NCBI GenBank assembly: GCA_025363495.1 | Contig: JANYDR010000203.1 | Location: 1 to 7,283 of the forward strand | DNA length: 7,283 nucleotides | Direction of reading: 5' to 3' | DNA from: Cyclobacteriaceae bacterium | GTDB taxonomy: Bacteria > Bacteroidota > Bacteroidia > Cytophagales > Cyclobacteriaceae | In this document: positions 1 through 6,924 of the stretch, in pieces | How positions within the stretch are numbered: the first letter of the stretch is position 1 | Layout of the letters: each line of letters opens with the position of its first letter | Position numbers and translations under genes: made by a program | The notes under the pieces: generated by a model | What the model was told of the DNA's origin: nothing | The model's database searches: none | The model's input: the letters and a program-made list of their open reading frames with translations, nothing else

Positions 1-901
1 GAGTGCCTGTATGATTTAATCGCCAGATATCATCCTCTTTGCGTGGCCCATCTGCGAACAACGGCCAGATCTTTTCGATATTCTCTTTCTTCACATATAA
101 TATCCCGGCTCCAAGTGGCACGCTTAACCATTTATGTAAACTCGATGCATAATAGTCGCAGCCAAGATCCGGTATTGAAAACTTTATGTGGGCAAAGGCA
201 TGTGCTCCATCAACCATTACCTGTACACCTTTACTATGCGCCATATCACATATCTTACGAACAGGCAAAATCTGCCCCGTAATATTCACCATGTGAGCAA
301 TCATCAGCAGTTTCGTTTTATCAGTGATTGCTTTTGAATACAGATCTACTATTTCTTCGTCAGATTGGGGATTATGCGGTAGTGAAATAATTTTATTAAC
401 GACACCGTGGCGTTTTTCAACCAGCCTGAACATGTCCAGCATTGCACCATAGTCTTGCTCCGCCATCACTGCTTCGTCACCGACTTTCCATTTCCAACCA
501 CCAATGATGGTATCAAGTGATTCAGTGGTATTACGGGTAATAATAAGTTCCTCCGGTAAGCATCCGGCAAGTGTTGCAAGCTTTGTGACCATTGCTTTTT
601 TATTATCATACTGCACGGTGCGCATATAATAAGAACCCTGGTAGTTAACATCGCGAACGTGTTGTATAAAACTTTCCAGTGTCTCCTGTGGAAGAATACA
701 GTAATAACCATTCTCAAGATTGATGTAATCAGGCTTCAGCTTGTACCCATTACGTATCGCTGTCCAGAAATCTTCATCTTTCGCATTGTCTTCAAAAGAG
801 AAATGGCTTACGGAGCTTACCAGTTTCTCCAATGAATCAAAGGAAGTTATCCCACCAAGACTTAGCATAGTGGCGTTCTTTAGGAATGAGCGCTTGTCCA
901 T
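1..901 (-). CDS. Class V aminotransferase-fold protein, isopenicillin-N-epimerase-like (3' end outside window)
   Basis: PLP-dependent fold-type I enzyme; its substrate is not evident. The reading frame is open from an ATG at 899-901 to the window edge, giving 300 residues, so the C-terminal part (roughly 100-130 residues by family length) is missing. Visible motifs are ITRNTTESLD (121-130, phosphate-binding region), AHMVNITGQILPV (202-214), VDGAHAFAH (230-238; D231 should contact the PLP pyridine nitrogen) and SSLHKW (253-258; K257 is the expected Schiff-base lysine). This spacing and the SLHKW form match isopenicillin-N-epimerase-like class V proteins rather than NifS/SufS. The N-terminus MDKRSFLKNA resembles a Tat signal with Lys-Arg in place of Arg-Arg, but the hydrophobic stretch after it is weak, so export is uncertain. 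No Shine-Dalgarno is seen; the leader is AT-rich. It lies 162 bp downstream of another class V gene in the same orientation. The fold assignment is firm, the reaction is not. Confidence 0.88.
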   Translation of the reverse strand, partial: MDKRSFLKNATMLSLGGITSFDSLEKLVSSVSHFSFEDNAKDEDFWTAIRNGYKLKPDYINLENGYYCILPQETLESFIQHVRDVNYQGSYYMRTVQYDNKKAMVTKLATLAGCLPEELIITRNTTESLDTIIGGWKWKVGDEAVMAEQDYGAMLDMFRLVEKRHGVVNKIISLPHNPQSDEEIVDLYSKAITDKTKLLMIAHMVNITGQILPVRKICDMAHSKGVQVMVDGAHAFAHIKFSIPDLGCDYYASSLHKWLSVPLGAGILYVKKENIEKIWPLFADGPRKEDDIWRLNHTGT

Positions 902-955
902 AAATTGTGCTTTTATTTTATTAGTTAACCCTTTTTGAGATCACTGTGTGAGAGA

Positions 956-985
956 TACAGGATACAAGTTTACAGGATACAAGTT
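956..985. repeat. Exact tandem duplication of a 15-bp unit
   Basis: The unit tacaggatacaagtt occurs at 956-970 and again directly at 971-985 with no mismatch. Degenerate copies of the same unit appear in inverted orientation in the right arm of the surrounding element: ttgcaggatacagg and ttacaagatacagg, read on the minus strand of 1025-1052. The element is therefore built from about four related 14-15 bp units, two in each orientation. Confidence 0.85.
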
Positions 986-1054
986 GCATGTCGAAGCTGC
1001 GAACATGATCTTCTGGGTGGAACTCCTGTATCTTGTAACCTGTATCCTGCAACC
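956..1054. repeat. Imperfect inverted-repeat element between two class V aminotransferase genes
   Basis: The left arm (958-983) and the right arm (1025-1049) are reverse complements at 22 of 25 aligned positions, with one extra base in the left arm. Read as minus-strand RNA, the sense of both flanking genes, two of the three mismatches become U-G wobbles, so a stem of about 25 bp with a loop of about 41 nt is possible. The loop carries a second small hairpin: CATGTCG (987-993) can pair with CGAACATG (1000-1007) with one bulged base. The element begins 9 bp past the stop codon of the 1064-2296 gene. No U-tract follows the stem on the minus strand, so it is not a typical intrinsic terminator. 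It could be an RNA processing or stability element, or one copy of a dispersed REP/MITE-like repeat. The structure is seen; its function is unknown. Confidence 0.7.
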
Positions 1055-1063
1055 TATATATTC

Positions 1064-2296
1064 TCAACTTTTTGCTATAACCCTCACTTGTTCAATCACA
1101 AAATCTATCTCGTCCACCGTATTATACAACGATATTCCCATCCTCGTCACCCCACCTTTTTCAGCAAGTCCCAGGATTTCAATAGCGCGCAAAGCATAGA
1201 AATGTCCATCCCACGCGCAAATGTTTTTCGCTGCCAGTCTTTCGCAAACCTGTTCGGGTGTTTTTCCTTTCATAATAAATGAAACCGTTGGTGTTCTTGA
1301 GGTGGAAGAAAAATCCTGACCTATCAATGTTACGCCATTTATTTTTTTCAAACCTGCATAAAGCCGACTGGCAAGCTTGTGTTCGTGAACAGCAATTGCT
1401 TCGTAAGCGGTTACAATCTTCTTTCGTTGGGAGTCACCTTTGCCAAACGTTGCGATAAAATCTACCGCAGATGAAACACCTGCCAGTGCAGCATGATTTA
1501 ATGTTCCTGTTTCAATTGAATAAGGAGCCATTTGCTCCGTAGTTCGAAGTCGGTCTGTGGGAACTCTATCCAGTGTTCCCGGTTTGCTATATAAAATGCC
1601 TACATGGGGTCCGTAAAATTTATAAGCGGAGCATAATAGAAAGTCACATCCTATAGCTTGTACATCAATAGAAAAATGAGGCGCGTAATGAACGGCATCC
1701 AGCAATAGCCGCGCATTGTATTTATAGGCAAGCTCTCTTGCCAGTTTGAAATTATTTACTGTTCCAAGTGAATTAGAAGACATTCCCATGCAGACGAGCC
1801 GCGTGTTTTCATTAATCTTTGCGGCAAAATCATCGTAATCAAGTGTGCCGTTTGGAAGGAGATTTATTTCACGCACTTTAATTCCAGAATCGCGTAACGT
1901 AAGCCAAGGACCACGGTTGGCTTCATGGTCAAGCTGAGTGATCAGAACTTCATCTCCCGCTTTGAGAAAACGGGACATTCCACGTGCGAGCGCGAAGTTT
2001 AACGTCGTCATGTTTTGACCAACAGATATTGTTTCAATTCCCTCTGCGCCTAACAATGTGGACATTGATTGCCTCACTTTCTTTATCACTGCATCGGTCT
2101 CATTGGTAGTAATAAATGTCCCATGGGTATTTGCATTGGAATTTTCATAATAATGAACCATTCCGTCGATCACCACTTGAGGTACTTGCGTGCCAGCGGG
2201 TCCGTCAATAAAAATCAAAGGTTTTCCGTTGTGTTTTCTCTTCAGGGAAGGGAATTGTTTTCGGATAGCAATTGAGGCAAGGGTGGTTTTAGCCAT
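1064..2296 (-). CDS. Class V aminotransferase-fold protein, cysteine-desulfurase-like, VC1184-type subfamily
   Basis: A complete 410-residue PLP enzyme, about the usual length for class V proteins, probably cytoplasmic since no signal peptide is seen. Key segments are FIDGPAGTQVP (29-39), NSNANTHGTF (52-61), GQNMTTLNFALARG (93-106, phosphate loop), QLDHEANRGPW (121-131, with H124 in the place of the PLP-stacking His), LLLDAVHYAPH (197-207, D200 for the pyridine nitrogen) and CSAYKFYGPHVG (222-233, K226 the expected Schiff-base lysine). This motif set fits the family called VC1184-type cysteine desulfurase-like. However, where SufS-type enzymes have GHHCA with the catalytic Cys, this protein has GHFYA (364-368), so Y367 replaces the Cys. 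C360 lies nearby but aligns to a different position. A desulfurase role is therefore doubtful; another beta-elimination, lyase or transfer reaction is possible. The ATG at 2294-2296 starts just before the first conserved block and faces a divergent operon 140 bp away. Confidence 0.92.
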   Translation of the reverse strand: MAKTTLASIAIRKQFPSLKRKHNGKPLIFIDGPAGTQVPQVVIDGMVHYYENSNANTHGTFITTNETDAVIKKVRQSMSTLLGAEGIETISVGQNMTTLNFALARGMSRFLKAGDEVLITQLDHEANRGPWLTLRDSGIKVREINLLPNGTLDYDDFAAKINENTRLVCMGMSSNSLGTVNNFKLARELAYKYNARLLLDAVHYAPHFSIDVQAIGCDFLLCSAYKFYGPHVGILYSKPGTLDRVPTDRLRTTEQMAPYSIETGTLNHAALAGVSSAVDFIATFGKGDSQRKKIVTAYEAIAVHEHKLASRLYAGLKKINGVTLIGQDFSSTSRTPTVSFIMKGKTPEQVCERLAAKNICAWDGHFYALRAIEILGLAEKGGVTRMGISLYNTVDEIDFVIEQVRVIAKS

Positions 2297-2436
2297 AGAA
2301 TTTTTACTACAGGGTTGAAAAATAAGAAATTTAAAGCTATTAACCCTTTATAATTCACCACTCCTGTAACGGTCTTGCAGGTCTGTTAAATTTATTTTTA
2401 CATTACCTTTTTATTAAAAACCCAAACCTACCTAGC
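2297..2436. promoter_or_regulatory. Divergent intergenic region expected to hold promoters for both flanking transcription units
   Basis: These 140 bp separate two genes transcribed away from each other, so both promoters should lie here. The region is AT-rich. TACCTTTT at 2404-2411 is one base from the Bacteroidota -7 consensus TAnnTTTG and lies about 26 nt before the ATG at 2437, but no TTTG-like -33 element is seen at the expected spacing. On the minus strand TATTTTTC, read within 2316-2325, is a similarly imperfect match for the leftward gene. Neither ATG has a convincing Shine-Dalgarno sequence, which is usual in this phylum. No operator palindrome stands out. The location is inferred from gene layout; the exact promoter boxes are uncertain. 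Confidence 0.4.
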
Positions 2437-4131
2437 ATGAATATGCGCTTTCGAGGGACCATAATTATGGTCGTCTTTTTATTGCCCTCCTGGCTTTTCG
2501 CTCAGGACGACAAAGAGCTTGCTCCCGTCACACGAACCTATGCAATAACTAATGTTACAATCATACAAGGCCCTAGTCGTAAGATTGATATGGGTACTGT
2601 TGTTGTAAAAGATGGATTGATTACGGCAGTTGGAAAAGGAGCCTCTATTCCTCCCGAAGCTATAGTTATCAAGGCAGACTCCATGTTTATTTACGCCGGC
2701 TTCATTGATGGTCTCACACGTGCAGGTGTAACGAAGCCGAAAGATGAAAACAAAGACAAAATAAAAGACCCTGGCAACCCACCCACCGATCGTGCTGGTA
2801 TAAATCCTCAAATTGATGTCAGAAATTTTTTAAATCCTTCCGACAAGTCATTGGAAGAGATACGGAACCTCGGTTTCACAGTAGCGCAGGTCGTTCCTTA
2901 TGGAAATCTTTTTCCGGGACAAGCCGCCATAGTGTTTACAGGATCGCGTTCTGCCGATCAAATGGTAGTCTCAAGTAAATCGGCGATGTATTCAGAGCTT
3001 AGCGGAGCGAACAATGTTTATCCAGCCACAATACTCGGTGTGATGGCAAAATGGAGAGACGTATATCGTCAGGCAGTTCAGGCTAAAACTTACGAAGGCT
3101 TATATGCTTCTAACAGGTCTGGTTTGGAACGCCCGGCAATGGATCGAACCCTCGAAGCTTTTTATCCAGTGATCGATCAACGATTGCCGGTGATATTTAA
3201 GTCGGAAAAAATAGTTGACGTGAGCAGGATCTTGACATTAAAAAGTGATTTAGGTTTTTCGCTGATCTTCGCTGATCTGAAAGAGGGCTGGCCGATAATC
3301 AACAAGATAAAATCTTCTGGTGCTAAAGTATTTTTATCACTCGACCTTCCTGATGAAGTAAAAAAGGATGATAAAAAAGACGATAAGAAAGATCCTAAAA
3401 AAGAGGAAGCACCTAAAGCTAAGACTTCGGCTCAACTCGAAAAAGATGCTCTTGACAAAAGAAAAGGTGAAGCAATTGCAAATTATACCGGGCAAGCCGC
3501 AGGATTTCAAAAGGCTGGTGTGCTTTTTGGATTTTCAGGAATGACGGCAAAGTCAAAAGATATTCCAGCCAATCTCAGAAGAATGATTGCAGCTGGTTTA
3601 TCGGAAGATGCGGCACTTGCGGCGCTTACCACTAACCCTGCCCAGCTCCTTGGCCTATCCGATAGAATGGGATCGATCGATAATGGTAAGATGGCTAACC
3701 TCGTGATTACTGATAAGACTTACTTTAATGAGAAGGCAAAAATTCGTTATGTTTTTGTGGATGGCGTGATGTATAAGATGGAAGTTAAAGAAGTCAAGAA
3801 GACTGATGCTACCGCAAAGGCGGAGATTGAAGGTTCATGGTCTACGGTAACGCAAAGTCCTCAGGGAAATTCCGAAGCGAAGCTCACTTTCAAAAAAGAT
3901 GGCTCCAGCTATACCGGCACAATGTCAGGTGGAATGCTCCCTGCCGCGGTTGATTTGAAAGATGTAAACCTGGACGGCACCACATTGACATTTAGCTATA
4001 CGTTGAACTTCGGAGGTAACACCATCAAGATAGATGTGGAAGTAAACATTGATGGCGATACGCTGAAAGGGAGCTCCACTGCAGGTACATTCGGTAGTTT
4101 CCCTACAGAAGGAACGAAGGATCCGAAATAG
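2437..4131 (+). CDS. Exported amidohydrolase-superfamily paralogue lacking the metal ligands, with C-terminal beta-rich domain
   Basis: This 564-residue protein is the first gene of a three-gene run of HutI-like (COG1228-type) paralogues. Residues 1-22 form a type I signal peptide: a basic start, a hydrophobic TIIMVVFLLPSWLFA, and cleavage likely after LFA before Q23. The amidohydrolase core covers about 33-447 and ends with the typical segment TTNPAQLLGLSDRMGSID (398-415). The metal site is absent: the strand-1 motif GFIDxHxH reads GFIDGLTR (88-95), the strand-5 His position is F254, the strand-6 His position is D280 (IFADLKEG), and the strand-8 Asp position is G368. Residues 307-346 are a Lys/Asp/Glu-rich insert, probably an exposed loop. 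Residues 464-564 form an extra domain (GSWSTV to TEGTKD) resembling the small lipocalin-like beta domain found at the ends of some secreted hydrolases. I infer a non-catalytic partner or a protein with altered chemistry. M3 is an alternative start and would not alter the prediction. Confidence 0.85.
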   Translation: MNMRFRGTIIMVVFLLPSWLFAQDDKELAPVTRTYAITNVTIIQGPSRKIDMGTVVVKDGLITAVGKGASIPPEAIVIKADSMFIYAGFIDGLTRAGVTKPKDENKDKIKDPGNPPTDRAGINPQIDVRNFLNPSDKSLEEIRNLGFTVAQVVPYGNLFPGQAAIVFTGSRSADQMVVSSKSAMYSELSGANNVYPATILGVMAKWRDVYRQAVQAKTYEGLYASNRSGLERPAMDRTLEAFYPVIDQRLPVIFKSEKIVDVSRILTLKSDLGFSLIFADLKEGWPIINKIKSSGAKVFLSLDLPDEVKKDDKKDDKKDPKKEEAPKAKTSAQLEKDALDKRKGEAIANYTGQAAGFQKAGVLFGFSGMTAKSKDIPANLRRMIAAGLSEDAALAALTTNPAQLLGLSDRMGSIDNGKMANLVITDKTYFNEKAKIRYVFVDGVMYKMEVKEVKKTDATAKAEIEGSWSTVTQSPQGNSEAKLTFKKDGSSYTGTMSGGMLPAAVDLKDVNLDGTTLTFSYTLNFGGNTIKIDVEVNIDGDTLKGSSTAGTFGSFPTEGTKDPK

Positions 4132-4162
4132 AGATAAAAGAGCAAGGACTAGAGATAAAAGA
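4129..4162 (+). repeat. Exact 13-bp direct repeat spanning the stop codon of the first amidohydrolase gene
   Basis: TAGAGATAAAAGA is found at 4129-4141 and 4150-4162, a 21-bp period with an 8-bp spacer. The first copy supplies the TAG stop of the upstream gene. The whole 51-nt gap to the next ATG is purine-rich, and a weak GAAGAAGA stretch lies about 10 nt before that ATG. No hairpin or terminator is seen, which is consistent with read-through in an operon. The repeat may be simple sequence slippage. Confidence 0.75.
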
Positions 4163-4182
4163 TCGAAGAAGACCCAATTAAA

Positions 4183-5556
4183 ATGAAAAATATATTTCTA
4201 ATACTATTCGCAAGCTGTTTCCTTACCGCTGCCATCGGGCAAGTGGAGAAGGGAAGCGTGCTCATAAAAAATGGCACAGTGCTTACCATTACAAAAGGCA
4301 ATCTTGATAATACGGATGTGCTTGTAAAAGATGGTAAGATCAGTCAAATAGGAAAGAACATTGCTGCTCCTGCTGGCATAAAAGTGATTGATGCTACCGG
4401 ATTGTTTGTTATGCCGGGAATTATCGACGCCCACTCTCACATTGGATTGGACGCCATAAACGAGGGCACAAATGCAATCACCCCCGAAGTTTGGACAGCG
4501 GATGCAATCAACCCTTTTCAGATTTCTATTTATCATGCATTGGCTGGCGGTACTACAACCTCACATGCCCTGCACGGTTCTGCCAATACCATTGGAGGTC
4601 AATCACAAACCATCAAGCATCGTTATGGAACGTTTGATCCGGAGGTGATGAAAATGGAAGGAGCTCCACGCACAATCAAGTTTGCGTTGGGAGAAAATCC
4701 AACTGGTCATGGAAGGAGAGATGGACTTCAGCCACAATCAAGAATGGGGGTCGAATTTATAATTCGCCAGGCATTCTCTGAAGGAAAGCAATACATGGAG
4801 AAATGGGATACATACAATAAAAATAACCTTATTAAAGGCTTCCGTGGAATGCCACCTGCCTACAGTCTGCGTCTTGAAACTCTTGCCGATATCCTGAAAG
4901 GAAAAATTATTGTTCACTGTCATAGCTACCGTGCCGATGAAATCAATATGGTGTTGAAGGTCTTCAAAGAATTTGGAGTCAAGAAATTGGTATTTCAGCA
5001 TACTAATGAGGGATTTAAAGTAGCTCCTGAGATTGCCGCGGCAGGCGCAATGGCATCGGTATTTGCTGACTGGTGGCAATATAAACTTGAGGTTTATTAT
5101 TCAACCGCCTATAATGCTGCGATCCTTGTTCGCAACGGAGTGATAACATCTATCAACTCTGATTCACCAGATCTTATCCGTCATTTATATCATGAAGCAG
5201 GCAAGACGCAGAAGTATGGCGGCCTGACAGATGACGAGGCATTGAGTCTCATTACAATTAATCCTGCAAAACAGTTAGGCATTGAGAGTCGCGTTGGCTC
5301 ACTGGAAGTGGGTAAAGATGGTGATTTTGCCATATTTAAAAATCACCCGCTTTCAATTTATGGTGTTCCGCAGTATTCAATTGTTGATGGTATTGTGAGG
5401 TTTGACCGCGAGAAAGATCCGGGAGATATGAGATTGTTACCTGATCCGAAAGAGACTATTGACGTTACTTTTCATGATAGCGATAAATATCATGATAATT
5501 GTATGCAGGGAGTAGAATCGTTATTTGGTTCAGATTTCAATGACCGTAAAAATTAA
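4183..5556 (+). CDS. Exported metal-dependent amidohydrolase, HutI/prolidase-like, with intact metal site
   Basis: This 457-residue protein is the only paralogue of the three with a complete amidohydrolase metal site. Strand 1 has PGIIDAHSHIG (78-88) with H84 and H86, strand 5 has IIVHCHSY (242-249) with H245 or H247, strand 6 has FQHTNEG (271-277) with H273, and strand 8 has INSDSPD (324-330) with D327. K166 in IKFALGENP (165-173) is a candidate carboxylated bridging lysine for a two-metal centre. The substrate is unknown; related enzymes hydrolyse cyclic amides or dipeptides, and imidazolonepropionase itself is cytoplasmic, so hutI is not the right name. The N-terminus is an export signal: hydrophobic residues 4-18, with cleavage plausible after AAIG before Q20. 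FASC at 9-12 could be read as a lipobox, but the hydrophobic stretch before it is short. ATG 4183 places the signal at the terminus. It sits 51 nt after one paralogue and 4 nt before another, pointing to co-transcription and assembly or action in the periplasm. Confidence 0.92.
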   Translation: MKNIFLILFASCFLTAAIGQVEKGSVLIKNGTVLTITKGNLDNTDVLVKDGKISQIGKNIAAPAGIKVIDATGLFVMPGIIDAHSHIGLDAINEGTNAITPEVWTADAINPFQISIYHALAGGTTTSHALHGSANTIGGQSQTIKHRYGTFDPEVMKMEGAPRTIKFALGENPTGHGRRDGLQPQSRMGVEFIIRQAFSEGKQYMEKWDTYNKNNLIKGFRGMPPAYSLRLETLADILKGKIIVHCHSYRADEINMVLKVFKEFGVKKLVFQHTNEGFKVAPEIAAAGAMASVFADWWQYKLEVYYSTAYNAAILVRNGVITSINSDSPDLIRHLYHEAGKTQKYGGLTDDEALSLITINPAKQLGIESRVGSLEVGKDGDFAIFKNHPLSIYGVPQYSIVDGIVRFDREKDPGDMRLLPDPKETIDVTFHDSDKYHDNCMQGVESLFGSDFNDRKN

Positions 5557-5560
5557 GAAG

Positions 5561-6874
5561 ATGAAAAGAATTCAATATATATCAGGAATAGTCATCGCTG
5601 TAATTTGCTTGATTGTATTACACGTCGATGCGCAGAATCCAAAAGCGAAATACGGCACATTTGCACTGACAAATGCCACTATTGTGACGGTGACTCAGGG
5701 TACCATCACTCATGGCTCAGTCATTATCAGTAACGGTAAAATTACGGCTGTAGGTGCTAACGTTTCCGTGCCTGCTGGCGCAGAAGTAATAGATTGTAAT
5801 GGTCAGACAATTTATCCCGGCATGATCGATGGTGGTACCCGCGTTGGGCTTGTCGAGATCGGGGCAGTTCCAACAGCAGTAGACCAGCAGGAAGATGGTG
5901 AAGTGATTCCGCAAATGAAAGCTCTTACGGCGGTGAATCCGAATGCAACGGCCATTCCGATTACTCGCATCAGCGGTGTTACTACGGTTCTCACTTCTCC
6001 TGAAGGAGGACTTTTACCTGGTACAGCATCATTGATCAATTTGTTTGGTTATACCTCTGACCAGATGTACGCAGGTTTTGAGGGTATAGTTGTCATTTTC
6101 CCCAATACAGGCCGTCGTGGTTTCTTTGATAGAAGAACAGATGAGGAGATCAAGAAAGGTGTTGAAAAATCTCTGAAGCAATTGAATGATGTATGGGATA
6201 AAGCTGTGCAATATCACAAGCTCGACTCGGCAACAAAAGGTAAGGGGCTCGCTTACTATCCTGAAATGCAGGTAATGTTACCTGTTGTAAGAGGACAGGT
6301 GCCGTTATTAATTGAGGTAAATGCTCAGAAAGATATTCAGGCAGCTCTGAAGTGGGTGAAAGAAAGGAAAGTGAAGAAGGTGGTTTTTACAGGCGTGACA
6401 GAAGGATGGCGTGAAGCAGAAAATATCGCGAAGGCAAATATTCCTGTGCTTACCGGACCAGTTATCGGTATTCCGGTACGTGACTATGATCGTTACGACG
6501 CGGTGTATGCCAATCCGGGATTAATGAAAAAAGCAGGAGTTAAGGTTGCGATCCGTTCACAAGAGGATGGAAATGGTAACTATCGAAACTTGCCTTATCA
6601 CGCAGGTTTTGCAGTTGCCTATGGAATGAATAAAGAAGATGCTTTGAAAGCAATTACAATTGTTCCGGCAGAAATTTTTGGAGTAAGTGATAAGCTAGGT
6701 TCAATCGAAGTTGGTAAGAATGCAACCTTGTTCATTTGCAATGGCGACATCTTTGAAACTAAAACACAGGTGAGCAATGTGTTTATTGATGGTTACAAGA
6801 TGCCGATGGAGAGCAGGCAGACGTTGTTGTATGATGAGTTTTTGAAAAGGGAACCTGGGTTGAATAAAAACTAA
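5561..6874 (+). CDS. Exported amidohydrolase-superfamily paralogue lacking the metal ligands
   Basis: This 437-residue protein closes the three-gene operon. The ATG at 5561, 4 nt after the preceding TAA and preceded by AAGAAG, is preferred. An upstream TTG at 5525 and ATG at 5540 would overlap the previous gene and place extra residues before the signal peptide. Residues 1-25 are a type I signal (basic MKRIQ, hydrophobic IVIAVICLIVL, cleavage near VDA-Q25). The core shows the N-terminal beta segment (35-80), YPGMIDGGTRVGLVEIG (85-101), and the C-terminal segment IVPAEIFGVSDKLGSIEVGK (367-386). The strand-1 HxH is G92-T-R94, the strand-5 His positions are E252 and N254 (IEVN), the strand-6 His position is G278 (VFTGVTEG), and the strand-8 Asp position is about Q334. 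A motif of the form IDxxTxLGLxEI without His is, from family knowledge, recurrent in Bacteroidota amidohydrolase-like proteins, so this is not a random loss. The role is unknown; I infer a partner of the intact enzyme upstream. Confidence 0.87.
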   Translation: MKRIQYISGIVIAVICLIVLHVDAQNPKAKYGTFALTNATIVTVTQGTITHGSVIISNGKITAVGANVSVPAGAEVIDCNGQTIYPGMIDGGTRVGLVEIGAVPTAVDQQEDGEVIPQMKALTAVNPNATAIPITRISGVTTVLTSPEGGLLPGTASLINLFGYTSDQMYAGFEGIVVIFPNTGRRGFFDRRTDEEIKKGVEKSLKQLNDVWDKAVQYHKLDSATKGKGLAYYPEMQVMLPVVRGQVPLLIEVNAQKDIQAALKWVKERKVKKVVFTGVTEGWREAENIAKANIPVLTGPVIGIPVRDYDRYDAVYANPGLMKKAGVKVAIRSQEDGNGNYRNLPYHAGFAVAYGMNKEDALKAITIVPAEIFGVSDKLGSIEVGKNATLFICNGDIFETKTQVSNVFIDGYKMPMESRQTLLYDEFLKREPGLNKN

Positions 6875-6924
6875 CAGCAGAGGAACAGAGAATAAAAAAA
6901 ATCAGTACATATAGATTTTAATTA

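Noticed and set aside
43..282. Open frame on the plus strand near the left edge, and further ones at 466-938
   Set aside because: They lie opposite the epimerase-like gene, whose minus-strand frame carries clear PLP-enzyme motifs; their translations show no domain-like pattern.
956..985. Short tandem repeat considered as a CRISPR fragment
   Set aside because: The two 15-bp copies are directly adjacent with no spacer, and no cas gene is present.
956..1054. Intrinsic terminator for the 1064-2296 gene
   Set aside because: The stem is long, with a large loop, and is not followed by a U-tract on the minus strand.
935..1282. Plus-strand open frames of 115 and 83 codons across the repeat element
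   Set aside because: They run through the inverted repeats and into the antisense of the conserved C-terminus of the VC1184-type gene; the repeated words in their translation come from the DNA repeat.
4183..4218. Lipoprotein signal with Cys12 in the intact amidohydrolase
   Set aside because: The hydrophobic stretch before FASC is short, Phe is unusual at the first lipobox position, and a normal signal-peptidase I site follows; kept only as a remark.
5525..5560. Upstream TTG (5525) or ATG (5540) as start of the third amidohydrolase gene
   Set aside because: Both would overlap the preceding gene and put a non-hydrophobic extension before a well-formed signal peptide that begins at ATG 5561.
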